64,000 bases of DNA from the NCBI RefSeq assembly GCF_009938165.1, contig NZ_AP019649.1, forward strand, positions 2,666,001 through 2,730,000, read 5' to 3'. Made by a program: the position numbers and the translations under genes. This document shows positions 1 to 10,154 of this stretch, piece by piece; the stretch's first letter is position 1; each line of letters starts with the position of its first letter. The notes beneath the pieces were generated by a model. The model saw nothing but the letters and a program-made list of their open reading frames with translations, ran no database searches and was not told where the DNA came from. The stretch comes from Vibrio taketomensis (lineage in GTDB: Bacteria; Pseudomonadota; Gammaproteobacteria; Enterobacterales; Vibrionaceae).

Positions 1-192
1 CGTATTTACACGATCAAACAATGGCATTTTAAAGTGAAGGCCAGGTTCATAAATACGTGCGATTTCATTATTGTCTTTCAGTACACGACCGAAGCGAATA
101 ACGATACCACGCTCCCCTTCAGGGATAACGAATAGTGACATTAGCATCAGCACTAACGCGACAACTAATACAGGGATCATTAACTTACGCAT
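1..192 (-). CDS. hflC: HflC, FtsH-modulating SPFH protein (N-terminal part)
   Basis: Only the first 64 residues are in the window; the gene runs off the left edge. The visible part has a short hydrophobic membrane anchor (about residues 5-23) followed by the start of an SPFH/band-7 domain (IPEGERGIVIRFGR). In the family HflC pairs with HflK in a large inner-membrane complex that surrounds and restrains the FtsH protease. It follows hflK by 2 bases, so the two are almost certainly co-transcribed and translationally coupled, as in other gammaproteobacteria. Identity is secure from the sequence and its partner; the C-terminal half cannot be judged. Confidence 0.93.
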   Translation of the reverse strand, partial: MRKLMIPVLVVALVLMLMSLFVIPEGERGIVIRFGRVLKDNNEIARIYEPGLHFKMPLFDRVNT

Positions 193-194
193 TA

Positions 195-1382
195 TTAATA
201 TCTCCCTTGACGTGTCGTAGATGAGCGTGAAGTTGAGTCAGAACTCGGAATATTCAACTGAGGCTCCAATTCAATTTGGTCATACGCAGACGTTTGTTGA
301 GTGGTGTCTTTCTTAGCGCCGCTCTTCTCACCTGCCAGTTTATCAATTGGTAGGTAAAGTAGATTGCCGCTCGATTCAGAATCAATCAACACTTTCGACG
401 TATTTGCGTACACACGTTCCATAGTATCTAGGTACAGACGATCACGCGTTACTTTTGGCGCAGCTTGATACTCTGGTAGTAGTTTCTCGAACTGAGCAAC
501 TTGACCCAAGGCACCATTGATTGTGCGCTCACTGTAACCTTGTGCTTCTTTCAATAAACGTTCCGCACGACCTTTCGCTTTAGGAATGATGTCGTTTTGG
601 TAAGCTTCTGCTTCACGTTTGAAACGTTGCGCATCCTCACGAGAAGCTGTTGCATCATCAAATGCATCTTTTACTTCTTCTGGCGGACGAGCATCTTCAA
701 AGTTCACCGCGACAACTTCGATACCCATGTCGTAACTATCAACAATCTTCTCAAGCGTTACTTGAGTGTTTTGACGAATTGATAAACGACCGCTGGTTAG
801 AATGCTATCCATCAATGAGTCACCGATTACTGCACGTAGTGCAGAATCCGTAGCTTGACGCAAGCTGTCATCAGCGTTGGTTACACGGAATAAATATTTA
901 TATGGATCAGCGACACGATATTGCACGTCCATCGCAACTGTTACTACGTTTTCATCTTTGGTCAGCATTAGACCTGATGAACGTAGCGAACGAATCGCTT
1001 GTACGTTAACAGGTGTCACTTCGTCGATAAAACGAGGACGCCAGTTAAGACCAGGATCGACCACACGGTCGTATTTACCTAGTCGCAGAACAACACCGCG
1101 CTCTGCTTCGCCAATAGTGTAAAAACCAGCAAAGAACCAAATTGCTACCGCAATCGCAGCGATCACACCAAAACCTAGTGCACCGCCACCACCGATAGTT
1201 GGGCCTTTACCGCCTTTTCCACCAAACTTTCCACCCAGTTTCTGACTCAGTTTATTGAAGACTTCGTCTAAGTCTGGCGGTCCTTGATCACGGCCACCTT
1301 TGTTACCGCGATTATTATTACCCCAAGGGTCGTTATCGCGGCCATTGTTGCCGTTATTATTACCAGGCTCATTCCACGCCAT
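195..1382 (-). CDS. hflK: HflK, FtsH-modulating SPFH protein
   Basis: 395 residues. The N-terminal about 65 residues are rich in Gly, Asn and Asp, as in other HflK proteins. A single transmembrane segment lies near residues 69-90, then a periplasmic SPFH domain (AERGVVLRLGKYDRV onward) and a charged helical region around residues 230-290. With HflC it forms the membrane cage that limits FtsH access to substrates. It sits at the distal end of the tsaE-to-hflC operon, 45 bases after hflX. The Ser/Thr-rich C-terminal tail is low complexity. Length and composition are normal for the family. Confidence 0.95.
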   Translation of the reverse strand: MAWNEPGNNNGNNGRDNDPWGNNNRGNKGGRDQGPPDLDEVFNKLSQKLGGKFGGKGGKGPTIGGGGALGFGVIAAIAVAIWFFAGFYTIGEAERGVVLRLGKYDRVVDPGLNWRPRFIDEVTPVNVQAIRSLRSSGLMLTKDENVVTVAMDVQYRVADPYKYLFRVTNADDSLRQATDSALRAVIGDSLMDSILTSGRLSIRQNTQVTLEKIVDSYDMGIEVVAVNFEDARPPEEVKDAFDDATASREDAQRFKREAEAYQNDIIPKAKGRAERLLKEAQGYSERTINGALGQVAQFEKLLPEYQAAPKVTRDRLYLDTMERVYANTSKVLIDSESSGNLLYLPIDKLAGEKSGAKKDTTQQTSAYDQIELEPQLNIPSSDSTSRSSTTRQGRY

Positions 1383-1427
1383 TAGAAAGCTCCATCATTT
1401 GATATGACGTTATACTGTAGCAGTCAT

Positions 1428-2717
1428 TTAAGTAACTATAAAGTCACGTAAAACTGCCCCTTCTCTTTTTTCAAGTCTAGACCAATCCACCTGTTGCATA
1501 CGAATATTAATCAACAAGTTTCCATCTTGGTCATATTCTTCTTGCTGAATACACTTCATTTGGAAGAATGTACTACGTAATCGACCTTGATGTTGTGGAG
1601 GAATACACAATTGGTATTGCACCATTTGACTCGCTAGGCGCTCAGTCAAGGCTGCAAATAAAAGATCCATGCCTTTGCCTGCCATAGCAGACACCCAAAC
1701 TGTACGAGGAATACCTTCCTCATCACGTTCGATACGTGGCTCTTGCCCTTCGAGGTTATCAATCTTATTCATGACAACCAGAGTGGGAACCTCGTTAGCG
1801 TCGATCTCTTCTAGTACTTCATGTACTGCTTGAATATTCTCACGAAAACGCTCATCACTGGCATCGACAACATGTAACAAAATGTCAGCTTCTTGCGTTT
1901 CTTGCAGCGTCGCTTTAAAGGCAGCAACCAAATCATGCGGTAAGTGGCGAATAAATCCCACGGTATCAGCAAGTATGGCAGCGCCAACGTCAGCTAGTTC
2001 TATCTTACGCAATGTCGGGTCTAATGTAGCAAACAATTGATCCGCCGCGTAAACGCCAGCTGCTGTAATACGGTTAAACAGAGTAGATTTCCCTGCGTTG
2101 GTATAACCAACAAGAGAAATGGTTGGGATTTCTGCTCGACTTCTTGCTCGGCGACCTTGCTCACGTTGTTTGGCCACTTTTTCCAATCGGCGCAAAATGG
2201 CTTTAATACGTTCACGCAATAAACGTCGGTCAGTCTCTAACTGAGTTTCACCTGGACCACGTAAACCGATACCACCTTTTTGACGTTCAAGGTGAGTCCA
2301 ACCACGAATAAGGCGAGTCGAAATGTGACGAAGCTGAGCGAGCTCAACTTGTAATTTACCTTCGTGGGTACGGGCACGTTGTGCAAAGATATCTAAGATC
2401 AAACCAGTACGGTCTAACACTCGACATTGGCACAACCTCTCGAGGTTACGCTCTTGGGCAGGAGAGAGGGCGTGGTTGAAGATCACCACGTCGGCATCAG
2501 TCGTTTGCACATACTGCGCAATTTCCTGAGCTTTGCCCTCACCAACATAGTATTTAGGGTGTGGGGACTGTCGACTCCCCGTTACAACTTGTAACGACGA
2601 CACTCCAGCAGACCATACCAGCATTTCAAATTCGCTGAGATCTTCCCACTCCCCTTGTTGCGTGAAGTTGACATGAACAAGTACGGCTCGCTCACCGGCT
2701 TCATAACGGTCAAACAA
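1428..2717 (-). CDS. hflX: HflX, ribosome-associated GTPase
   Basis: 429 residues. An N-terminal HflX domain, then a linker helix with the conserved RLIRGW and GPGETQLETDRR segments (about 136-164), then a GTPase domain with G1 GYTNAGKS (204-211), G3 DTVGF (251-255) and G4 NKID (317-320). HflX binds the 50S subunit and splits stalled ribosomes, notably after heat stress. It lies 39 bases after hfq and before hflK, the usual order. All GTPase motifs are intact. No separate promoter is obvious in the short gap to hfq, so it is probably read from upstream promoters. Confidence 0.95.
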   Translation of the reverse strand: MFDRYEAGERAVLVHVNFTQQGEWEDLSEFEMLVWSAGVSSLQVVTGSRQSPHPKYYVGEGKAQEIAQYVQTTDADVVIFNHALSPAQERNLERLCQCRVLDRTGLILDIFAQRARTHEGKLQVELAQLRHISTRLIRGWTHLERQKGGIGLRGPGETQLETDRRLLRERIKAILRRLEKVAKQREQGRRARSRAEIPTISLVGYTNAGKSTLFNRITAAGVYAADQLFATLDPTLRKIELADVGAAILADTVGFIRHLPHDLVAAFKATLQETQEADILLHVVDASDERFRENIQAVHEVLEEIDANEVPTLVVMNKIDNLEGQEPRIERDEEGIPRTVWVSAMAGKGMDLLFAALTERLASQMVQYQLCIPPQHQGRLRSTFFQMKCIQQEEYDQDGNLLINIRMQQVDWSRLEKREGAVLRDFIVT

Positions 2718-2756
2718 GCATCAACTCCTTAAAATAAAACTAATTGTGATCAGGGA

Positions 2757-3059
<303 letters not shown>

Positions 3060-3074
3060 TTAGCTATCGGTTAT

Positions 3075-3094
3075 TGTAACAACCGTTTGTTACA
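3075..3094 (-). promoter_or_regulatory. Perfect inverted repeat in the hfq leader
   Basis: Eight-base arms TGTAACAA and TTGTTACA with a four-base loop, about 50 bases upstream of the hfq start codon. There is no T-run beside it, so it is not an intrinsic terminator. In the 5' untranslated RNA it would form a hairpin. E. coli Hfq is known to repress its own mRNA through the leader; whether this hairpin serves that role here is only an inference. Confidence 0.4.
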
Positions 3095-3200
3095 TCGGAG
3101 CTAAACGAATAAAAAGCCCTGAATTACTGTTATGGCGGTAAATACCGCAAAATTCAAGTAACAGATCCTTTACAGGGTACATTCACGCAAAAGCGATCAC

Positions 3201-3229
3201 ATTATACACAGCTTGAACCACTCGATGCC
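3201..3229 (-). promoter_or_regulatory. Candidate hfq promoter overlapping the end of miaA
   Basis: A perfect -10 hexamer TATAAT (minus strand, 3201-3206) lies at the very end of the miaA coding region, about 180 bases before hfq. The -35 position 17 bases further upstream (3224-3229) reads GGCATC, a weak match. Internal hfq promoters within miaA are known in E. coli. The assignment rests mainly on the perfect -10 box. Confidence 0.35.
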
Positions 3230-4149
3230 ACGGCATTTGAGACAGTTTCTAGTGCTTGTTCAATGTTTTCGCTATCTAACCAAGTTAAATTATCCCAGCT
3301 GCGTAACCAGGTAATTTGTCGCTTGGCCAATTGGCGGGTTGCACAGACGCCACGAAATATCGCTTCATCAATAGTGCAATTCCCATCCAAATAGTCCCAC
3401 ATTTGTCGATAACCTACGCAGCGAATCGACGGAAGATCCGGATGAAGATCATCACGCGCGTACAACGCTCGCATTTCCTCTTCAAAACCAGCCTCGATCA
3501 TCTTTTCAAAACGTAGCTCAATTCGACGGTGGAGCTCCGCCCTATCCTTGGGAGCGATTGCAAATTGTTTGACGTTAAACGGTAGGCTCTCACCTTTGGT
3601 TTGCGTCAACTCAGTAAGAGTTTTACCTGAAATTCGATAAACTTCCAACGCTCGAGACAATCTTTGTGGATCGTTGGGATGGATGCGTTGGGCTGATACA
3701 GGATCAATTTCATGCAGCTGATCGTGCAGCACGCCCCAACCGAGAGTCAATGCTTCCTGCTCGATTTGTTTACGAATTTCAGGGTTTGCAGCAGGAAGAG
3801 GTGACAGACCTTCCAATAATGCTTTGTAATACAGCATTGTACCGCCAACGAGCAGCGGAATTTTACCGTCAGCCACAATCTCATTCATCGCTTGAATGGC
3901 GTCACGACGAAAATCAGCTGCAGAATATGACTCTGTTGGATCCAATATATCAATCAGACGATGCGGCGCCAGTGCCAATTCATTCTCATCCGGTTTTGCG
4001 GTACCAATGTCCATACCTTTGTAGATCAACGCTGAATCTACTGAAATAATTTCCACTGGGTATCGCTGGCGAAGACGGATAGCTAAGTCGGTTTTACCTG
4101 ACGCTGTTGGCCCCATTAAAAACAGGGCTAATGGCAATTCTTTATTCAT
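3202..4149 (-). CDS. miaA: MiaA, tRNA dimethylallyltransferase
   Basis: 315 residues, normal length. The P-loop is GPTASGKT (13-20), followed by the [16 protein letters not shown] substrate-binding segment. The enzyme transfers a dimethylallyl group to A37 of tRNAs that read codons beginning with U, supporting reading-frame fidelity. The ATG overlaps the mutL stop codon in an ATGA arrangement, implying translational coupling. It is part of the tsaE-amiB-mutL-miaA-hfq superoperon. Nothing unusual in the sequence. Confidence 0.96.
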   Translation of the reverse strand: MNKELPLALFLMGPTASGKTDLAIRLRQRYPVEIISVDSALIYKGMDIGTAKPDENELALAPHRLIDILDPTESYSAADFRRDAIQAMNEIVADGKIPLLVGGTMLYYKALLEGLSPLPAANPEIRKQIEQEALTLGWGVLHDQLHEIDPVSAQRIHPNDPQRLSRALEVYRISGKTLTELTQTKGESLPFNVKQFAIAPKDRAELHRRIELRFEKMIEAGFEEEMRALYARDDLHPDLPSIRCVGYRQMWDYLDGNCTIDEAIFRGVCATRQLAKRQITWLRSWDNLTWLDSENIEQALETVSNAVASSGSSCV

Positions 4150-6125
4150 AAATTAAACGCTGCAATGGTTGCAGTAAAATCAATCGGCCTGACAAATTGT
4201 GGATCATGTAAAGGAAGCGCTTCTTGCCAAAGCATTTCTACTTCAGCAACGATTTGAATCGCTTCAGATAAAGTGTAGTCACTTTTTGCTGACGTCACTG
4301 TATCGGCTAACCATTTACTCAAAATACGCCAGTCGAGGTTACCCTTTTCCGGAGCGGTAAATGAAGCGGCGTAAGATAACAGATTCGGCATCAACTGTTG
4401 TAAGTTTTGTTGGCGCAGCGGTTGGGGAACCCCCATCACCATCAATGATTGTTCATTACGCAGTTTGAACTCTATGCCCAACTGACGAAACTGATCTTGA
4501 TGCTGCTTGACCGCCTCACTCTGCGGAGCGTCAATTTTTAACCCCAATGGCACCAATAAAGGCTGGCTCTTTAACCCTTCATTACTTACTTGAAGTTGCC
4601 CCAACACACGCAACCATTCGGCATATGGCAAGGAAACGACATGTGCGCCCGCCTTATTGGCCATCATGACAAATTGACCTGAAGCCATGCAGATCGCTTT
4701 ACCCAAAGATTCTATTGCTGCATCTACCTGACTCGATGGTTGGGGCTCGCGTGGCGATGATGGCGGTAACTTAGGTGTTTGCATCAACTGTTGATAAGCT
4801 GCGACTTCCTGCTTGGAAGGCGTTGGTGCGGCATGGCGTTCTTGAGGCTTAACGCGCGGAACAGAGCGACTCTCAACCCAATCATTACGCGGAGCTTGCT
4901 CCCGCACTTGTGTTATGTCTTCATCACTAGCAGGATCAACTGCGCGCCCTGGATAATGAGGGACTCGCTCAATCGCTTGGTAAACTTGCTCAGGTACGAC
5001 CTGATTTAGCTCAGCTGGAAACGATGTCGGTTTATCCGTATCCATCGACTCTGATGAGAGCGTTTCTGACGGATCATCCGCAGCGTGATGGAAGGCTGAG
5101 GTATTGATCTGAGGTTGGTCGATATGGTGACTTTGCGCCAAGGCATCGGCTAACGCTTGATAGATAAAATCGTGCACTAAACGGGCTTGATGAAAACGCA
5201 CTTCGTGTTTAGCGGGATGAACATTGACGTCAACTTGGTGCGGATCAATATCGATATACAGCACATAGGTTGCAAATTGATCGGGACGCAAACTATTTTC
5301 ATAACTTTGACGAATCGCATGGTTGATCAATTTGTCACGCATCATACGGCCATTAACGTAACAGTACTGCAAATCACTTTGTTGACGAGCACCATCGGGT
5401 GTGGTGATCCAGCCGTGAAGCTTTAGACCTTGATGCTCAAGCTCAATCTTAAGCATACTGCGCACGAAGCTGTTACCGCATACCGCCGCAATACGCTTTT
5501 CTGCTTGAACTTCCGTTTTTGCGTCTCGATACTGCTTCACCAACTTGCCGTTATGGCGCAAATTGATCGTGACATCAAAACGGCTGAGAGCAATACGTTT
5601 GATGAGTTCATCAATATGTGCAAATTCAGTTTTTTCTGTGCGCAGAAACTTACGCCTTGCAGGGGTATTGAAGAAGAGATCGAGCACTTCAACCGAGGTA
5701 CCAATAGGATGCGCAGCCGGTTGAAGCTTCACTGCCATATCGCGACCTTCACTGTGCGCTGCCCATGCTTGCTCTTGGGTCACCGGACGCGAAGTTAAGG
5801 TAAGACGAGACACTGAGCTGATACTCGCAAGTGCCTCACCACGAAAACCCAGGCTCATTATCGCTTCAAGATCATCTAAAGAATGGATCTTTGACGTTGC
5901 ATGACGACTTAGCGCAAGGCCAAGTTCATCTTTCACAATGCCTTTGCCATTGTCTCGAACACGAATTAACTTGGCGCCACCTTTCTCAATATCAATATCG
6001 ATACGAGTCGCGCCTGAGTCCAAGCTATTTTCGACAAGCTCCTTTACGACCGAAGCGGGTCTTTCTACCACCTCACCAGCGGCGATTTGGTTAGCAAGCC
6101 GAGCGGGTAGGATCTTAATCGTCAT
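4146..6125 (-). CDS. mutL: MutL, DNA mismatch repair protein
   Basis: 659 residues. The N-terminal GHKL ATPase has the expected motifs: [11 protein letters not shown] with the catalytic Glu, the DNGKGI segment, and [11 protein letters not shown] variable, Pro/Gln-rich linker spans roughly residues 335-470, and a C-terminal dimerisation domain follows. The DQHAxxExxxxE metal-binding endonuclease motif of nicking MutL proteins is not visible. That fits a MutH-dependent system in which MutL couples MutS recognition to MutH and UvrD. It starts 14 bases after amiB and overlaps miaA by 4 bases. Confidence 0.96.
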   Translation of the reverse strand: MTIKILPARLANQIAAGEVVERPASVVKELVENSLDSGATRIDIDIEKGGAKLIRVRDNGKGIVKDELGLALSRHATSKIHSLDDLEAIMSLGFRGEALASISSVSRLTLTSRPVTQEQAWAAHSEGRDMAVKLQPAAHPIGTSVEVLDLFFNTPARRKFLRTEKTEFAHIDELIKRIALSRFDVTINLRHNGKLVKQYRDAKTEVQAEKRIAAVCGNSFVRSMLKIELEHQGLKLHGWITTPDGARQQSDLQYCYVNGRMMRDKLINHAIRQSYENSLRPDQFATYVLYIDIDPHQVDVNVHPAKHEVRFHQARLVHDFIYQALADALAQSHHIDQPQINTSAFHHAADDPSETLSSESMDTDKPTSFPAELNQVVPEQVYQAIERVPHYPGRAVDPASDEDITQVREQAPRNDWVESRSVPRVKPQERHAAPTPSKQEVAAYQQLMQTPKLPPSSPREPQPSSQVDAAIESLGKAICMASGQFVMMANKAGAHVVSLPYAEWLRVLGQLQVSNEGLKSQPLLVPLGLKIDAPQSEAVKQHQDQFRQLGIEFKLRNEQSLMVMGVPQPLRQQNLQQLMPNLLSYAASFTAPEKGNLDWRILSKWLADTVTSAKSDYTLSEAIQIVAEVEMLWQEALPLHDPQFVRPIDFTATIAAFNL

Positions 6126-6139
6126 GGTTCACTTTCTGC

Positions 6140-7858
6140 TTAGTTATGAGGAATGATCAATACCTGACCGATAGCCAGTTGATCCGATCTCAGGTTATTG
6201 GCTCGGCGTAAACTATTAATGCTCACATTGTATTTATCAGCAATCTTACCTAAAAACTCGCCGCGCTGTACTTTGTGCTTGCGCAATGGCTGATCTTTTA
6301 AGCTAACGGTAATCTTGAGTTTCTGACCTAGCTTCAAGGTATCCGAGCGAAGATTATTTTGACGTTTAATATCCGCAACCGATACTTTGTACTTGCTGGC
6401 AATCTTGCCCAAATACTCGCCACGCTGTACCACGTGAGTAATGGTCTTTGTTTCCACTGGATTGCTGGCTTTCGGCACCGACACTGGCGAACTTGCACCC
6501 GGAATCGTTAACACTTGGCCAATCGCTAAGCTCGAACTCTTGAGGTTATTCGCCGCCATAATCGCTTTGGTTGAAGAGCCATACTTCTTAGCAATCACTG
6601 ACAGTGATTCACCACGCGCAACTTTGTGTTTTATCGTTTTGCCACGATTAGCAAACAAAGTGCCTTCTGGTGGATTTTCTTCAAAGTATTTCACAATCGC
6701 TTTAGTTAAAGCACGAGCAAGTTTGTCTTGATGGCTACGCTGGAAGAGTAATTTCTCTTCTGTCGGGTTAGATATAAAACCGGTCTCCACCAATACAGAC
6801 GGAATATCCGGTGATTTCAATACCGCAAGGCTAGCATTAACTGGCTCTTTTTTATGTAAGCGCACACCCGCTAGGCTCATTTCTCGCAAAATCTTGGTCG
6901 CGACTTTATAGCCTTCTTTTTGTGAGTGACTAAATTGCAGATCCAACAAGGTTTGGCTCACGTTCTTGTCGTTGTTGTTTTTCGCCAACACTTCACCGGC
7001 GCCACCTAAAAGCTGAGACTGTTCTTCATGGTTTTCAACCCAGCGAGCAATTTCAGTATTGGCACGACGCGTATTGAGCACGAACACCGAACCACCACGA
7101 GGTTGTGGCGAATGGAAGGCGTCAGCATGAATAGAAACTAACAAGTGCGCTTTGTTCTTGCGTGCAATCTCTGAACGCTTGTTCAAGTTAACAAAGTAGT
7201 CACCACGACGAGTCAATACTGCCTTCATTCCAGGAATGGCATTAATTTGATCGGCAACTTTTTTGGCAATCGATAGAGTCGCGTGTTTTTCGTATTTACG
7301 TGTCGGACCGATCGAGCCTGGATCTTCGCCACCATGGCCGGCATCAAGAGCAACAACAATATCCGCAGTACCAAGTAACTGTGACGCATCACGGCTCACT
7401 TCACTCTTACTTGCAGCCGGTGTGCTCGGCGCTGTTTTGCTCGCACCATGACTGATATCTACCACCAACCGATGGCCATATTGTCCGCCCGGTGTCGGTG
7501 CGAGCTTAAATAGCTGCACAGCGGTTTTTTTGGTTAACTCAAAGACCAGACGATACGTTCCCGCTTTAGGCGGCGTACTCTTACGGATCTTTTTCAACAC
7601 TGGACTGTCCTGAACATTCAGCGGCAGTTTAGTTTTGAGTTGAGTATCCTTTAGATCGACAACCAAACGTTCAGGGCTGGAAAGCGTGAAATAGCTAAAC
7701 TCAGCTTCTGATTTAAGATCAATAACTACTCGAGTTTCATCAGGAGAAGGCCAAACTCGAAGACTCTCTAATGCATTAGCCCAAGAAGACGCTGAAAGCA
7801 GTGAAAACACTAATGCTATGCATAGAGTAAAAGCGCGCAAAGGATGGATGATCAACAT
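6140..7858 (-). CDS. amiB: AmiB, N-acetylmuramoyl-L-alanine amidase with three LysM repeats
   Basis: 572 residues. Signal peptide (about 1-28), an AMIN domain that targets the septum (about 30-130), a zinc amidase_3 catalytic domain (about 168-395; motifs [27 protein letters not shown]), then three LysM peptidoglycan-binding repeats in the last 165 residues. The enzyme removes peptide stems from glycan strands to separate daughter cells. E. coli AmiB is about 445 residues with a single LysM, so this form is longer. Its activator EnvC is encoded at 19696-20838. The start overlaps tsaE by 7 bases. Confidence 0.95.
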   Translation of the reverse strand: MLIIHPLRAFTLCIALVFSLLSASSWANALESLRVWPSPDETRVVIDLKSEAEFSYFTLSSPERLVVDLKDTQLKTKLPLNVQDSPVLKKIRKSTPPKAGTYRLVFELTKKTAVQLFKLAPTPGGQYGHRLVVDISHGASKTAPSTPAASKSEVSRDASQLLGTADIVVALDAGHGGEDPGSIGPTRKYEKHATLSIAKKVADQINAIPGMKAVLTRRGDYFVNLNKRSEIARKNKAHLLVSIHADAFHSPQPRGGSVFVLNTRRANTEIARWVENHEEQSQLLGGAGEVLAKNNNDKNVSQTLLDLQFSHSQKEGYKVATKILREMSLAGVRLHKKEPVNASLAVLKSPDIPSVLVETGFISNPTEEKLLFQRSHQDKLARALTKAIVKYFEENPPEGTLFANRGKTIKHKVARGESLSVIAKKYGSSTKAIMAANNLKSSSLAIGQVLTIPGASSPVSVPKASNPVETKTITHVVQRGEYLGKIASKYKVSVADIKRQNNLRSDTLKLGQKLKITVSLKDQPLRKHKVQRGEFLGKIADKYNVSINSLRRANNLRSDQLAIGQVLIIPHN

Positions 7859-8316
7859 AACTCCAATAAGTCTAGCAGGCGAATACCATATTCATTGTTT
7901 GCAGTAACCTGAGCAATACGTTGCTCACCGTTATAACGAATATCAATGTCTAGATCGGCTTCCGGCAGTAATCCTGTCCCTTTTTCAGGCCATTCAACTA
8001 AACAGATAGCGTCAGCAGTGAAATAGTCGCGAATACCCATAAACTCTAGTTCCTCAGGATCCGCCAATCGGTAAAGATCGAAATGATACACTTGCCATTG
8101 AGCAAGTTGATAAGGCTCTACTAGTGTATATGTTGGGCTCTTTACATTACCTTGATGCCCTAACGCACGAACGAAGCCACGACTGAATGTGGTTTTACCC
8201 GCACCAAGATCACCATGAAGATAAATGGTGGTTTGCTGCGAGCACAAATTGGCTAACGCCGTTCCTAATTGGATCGTTGCTTGTTCATCTGGTAGGACAA
8301 AATGTTTTGAGCTCAT
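7852..8316 (-). CDS. tsaE: TsaE, tRNA t6A synthesis ATPase
   Basis: 154 residues, full length. The P-loop reads GDLGAGKTT near residue 35, with the family segments [17 protein letters not shown] and VEWPEKG after it. TsaE works with TsaB, TsaC and TsaD to place threonylcarbamoyl on A37 of ANN-decoding tRNAs. It is the first gene of the leftward operon here. In E. coli nnr normally precedes it in this operon, but only about 190 bases separate tsaE from the divergent queG, so nnr is not at this site. Confidence 0.95.
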   Translation of the reverse strand: MSSKHFVLPDEQATIQLGTALANLCSQQTTIYLHGDLGAGKTTFSRGFVRALGHQGNVKSPTYTLVEPYQLAQWQVYHFDLYRLADPEELEFMGIRDYFTADAICLVEWPEKGTGLLPEADLDIDIRYNGEQRIAQVTANNEYGIRLLDLLELC

Positions 8317-8362
8317 GACTAATCTTCTCTGGAATGACTATATAAAAATCAAAAGAACTGGA

Positions 8363-8392
8363 ATAGTAAACTGGGTTGGATTTGAGAGACAA
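8363..8392 (-). promoter_or_regulatory. Candidate promoter for the tsaE operon
   Basis: On the minus strand: TTGTCT (8387-8392), an 18-base spacer, then TACTAT (8363-8368), each matching 4 of 6 consensus positions. The start site would lie about 40 bases before the tsaE ATG. Modest match only; it is the best sigma-70-like site I see in the queG-tsaE gap. Confidence 0.3.
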
Positions 8393-8506
8393 GATCTCTT
8401 ATGTAAGTAAAAGGAAAATATTCGCGATTGGTGGCTTGTGTATTGGCTAGATCCTCACCTTAAGATCTTGTAAGATCCGTCCCCCTTTTTGTTGAGTGAC
8501 ACTTGC

Positions 8507-9628
8507 ATGAATTACCAAGAGCTAGCCGATAAAATCAAAATTTGGGCCAAAGAGCTTGGCTTTCAAAAAGTTGGCATCTGCGATGTAAACTTGCAAGAGC
8601 ATGAAGCAGAGCTGCAAAAATGGCTGGATGCGGGCTATCACGGCAGTATGGACTGGATGGCTCGCCATGGCATGATGCGCGCCAGACCTAATGAGTTACT
8701 ACCTGGCACTATTCGCGTGATCAGTGCTCGTATGGACTATCTACCACCACAAGCTCAATTTGCAACGAATCTTAGTAATCCCAATCATGCTTATATCAGC
8801 CGCTACGCGCTTGGGCGTGATTACCACAAGCTAGTACGCAATCAACTGAAAAAGCTTGGACAATTGATCGAGCAAGAAGTCGAACACCTCAATTGCCGTC
8901 CATTTGTTGACTCCGCCCCAATACTCGAACGTCCTCTGGCACAAAAAGCGGGGCTTGGCTGGACAGGTAAACACTCACTGATTTTAGATAAAGACTGTGG
9001 CTCATGGTTTTTTCTCGGCGAATTACTGGTTGATATTCCGCTACCCGTCGATGAAGCCAGTGACAATCAATGTGGTAATTGCAAAGCCTGTATTACCTCT
9101 TGTCCGACTTCCGCCATTATCGAGGACGGGGTTATCGATGCCCGTCGCTGCATTTCATATTTGACGATTGAATTTGATGGCATTATTCCGGTCGAATTTC
9201 GCAAAGCGATGGGTAATAGAATCTATGGCTGTGATGATTGCCAATTAGTTTGCCCATGGAATCGTTATTCTGAAGTCACACAACAAACCGATTTTCACCG
9301 TCGCGCCTCATTAGAGAGTCCGGATTTGGTCACACTGTTTAATTGGGATGAAACAACCTTCCTAAAAAATATGGAAGGCTCCGCAATTCGCCGTATTGGG
9401 CATCAGCAATGGCTGCGCAATATTAGCGTCGCGATGGGCAATGCACCTTTTTCTCATGCAATCATTGAATCACTCGAAAGTCGTAAAGGCTTGTCCTCTG
9501 AGCTTGACGAACATATTGACTGGGCTATGACTCAGCAACTCTCTCAAGCAGACGAAAAAAATGGAATTAGGATAAAGCAAGAACGATTAATTCGAATTGT
9601 GCAAAAAGGTCTTCCAAGAGACGCATAA
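8507..9628 (+). CDS. queG: QueG, epoxyqueuosine reductase
   Basis: About 373 residues. It catalyses the last step of queuosine synthesis in tRNA, reducing epoxyqueuosine with a cobalamin and two 4Fe-4S clusters. The ferredoxin-like cysteines are present: CGNCKACITSCP and CDDCQLVCPW. I start at the ATG at 8507 (MNYQELADK), preceded by GAGTG at 8 bases; an in-frame TTG at 8489 is possible but less likely. The gene diverges from the tsaE operon. Downstream is a 526-bp gene-free region and then the tRNA array. Confidence 0.94.
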   Translation: MNYQELADKIKIWAKELGFQKVGICDVNLQEHEAELQKWLDAGYHGSMDWMARHGMMRARPNELLPGTIRVISARMDYLPPQAQFATNLSNPNHAYISRYALGRDYHKLVRNQLKKLGQLIEQEVEHLNCRPFVDSAPILERPLAQKAGLGWTGKHSLILDKDCGSWFFLGELLVDIPLPVDEASDNQCGNCKACITSCPTSAIIEDGVIDARRCISYLTIEFDGIIPVEFRKAMGNRIYGCDDCQLVCPWNRYSEVTQQTDFHRRASLESPDLVTLFNWDETTFLKNMEGSAIRRIGHQQWLRNISVAMGNAPFSHAIIESLESRKGLSSELDEHIDWAMTQQLSQADEKNGIRIKQERLIRIVQKGLPRDA

Positions 9629-9928
9629 TGCTTGCCAACTTTACGAATAAATAATTTGAGTTGTCTCTCAATTTGTATATGTGGAAAAATTAACTACAGT
9701 GATTAAAAATCTAATCAAACAAAAGTTAACCACAGAACAAATTTATGACTAGGATCAATGTATTTTTAGATAATGATCCATTTTTAAACGAATCAATGCT
9801 CGACAAAAAATAAACCTTTACATATCAGCCATTTACACTAATTCATTTCACAAAATGTGACTACAGTTCAGAGAAAGATCTTTTTTTGAAGGGGTTATCA
9901 AGAGCTATATTTCAGGTTACCCACCAAG

Positions 9929-9956
9929 TTATCCACAACATCTAATTTGTGGATAA
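9929..9956. promoter_or_regulatory. Inverted pair of perfect DnaA boxes
   Basis: TTATCCACA on the plus strand (9929-9937) and its exact reverse complement TGTGGATAA (9948-9956), separated by 10 bases. Both are the strongest class of DnaA-binding 9-mer. Two perfect boxes in opposed orientation within 28 bases are unlikely by chance in a short intergenic region. Confidence 0.7.
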
Positions 9957-10108
9957 GTCTGTTAGTTACACGATAAATTTCGCATATACAGAGGCATAGC
10001 ATTTGGAGATTTGAGCTCAAAACGCAGAAATACAAAATTTAGGTCAAAATCAACCTAAACAATTTTAATTTTTTGGGGATTATGCTTCACAGCATTAGAA
10101 AGAGCGGA

Positions 10109-10147
10109 TGGCTAATTTTAGCCACATCAAATGGTGGTTCATTTGAT
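10109..10147. repeat. Two adjacent hairpins at the 3' end of the tRNA array
   Basis: Arms ATCAAATG / CATTTGAT (10126-10133 and 10140-10147) and TGGCTAA / TTAGCCA (10109-10115 and 10118-10124). They lie just downstream of the last tRNA-Gly in the direction of transcription. Neither is followed by a clean T-run on the minus strand, so they may be processing or weak termination signals. Confidence 0.35.
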
Positions 10148-10154
10148 AAAAAAT

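Larger units (their letters stand above)
9629..10154. other. Gene-free DnaA-box region between queG and tRNA-Gly genes; candidate datA-like locus
   Basis: AT-rich, with no convincing open reading frame. It holds DnaA-type 9-mers: perfect TTATCCACA at 9929-9937 (plus), the same on the minus strand at 9948-9956, TTTTCCACA (minus) at 9680-9688, which fits the relaxed TTWTNCACA consensus, and TTAACCACA (plus) at 9726-9734 with one mismatch. A two-mismatch site lies at 9856-9864. In E. coli the DnaA-inactivating locus datA lies between queG and the glyVXY tRNA genes, the same neighbours as here. Function is inferred from position and boxes; no strong IHF consensus was found by eye. Confidence 0.5.

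Noticed and set aside
9890..9905. Possible RctB-type site or crtS (chromosome 2 replication trigger) from the string TTATCAAGAGC
   Set aside because: Single partial resemblance only, no repeated 12-mers, and I cannot verify a crtS consensus by eye.
9629..10154. DnaA-box region as a replication origin
   Set aside because: No dnaA, mnmG/gidA, rctB or parAB genes nearby, few boxes, and no 13-mer unwinding repeats; a datA-like role fits the synteny better.
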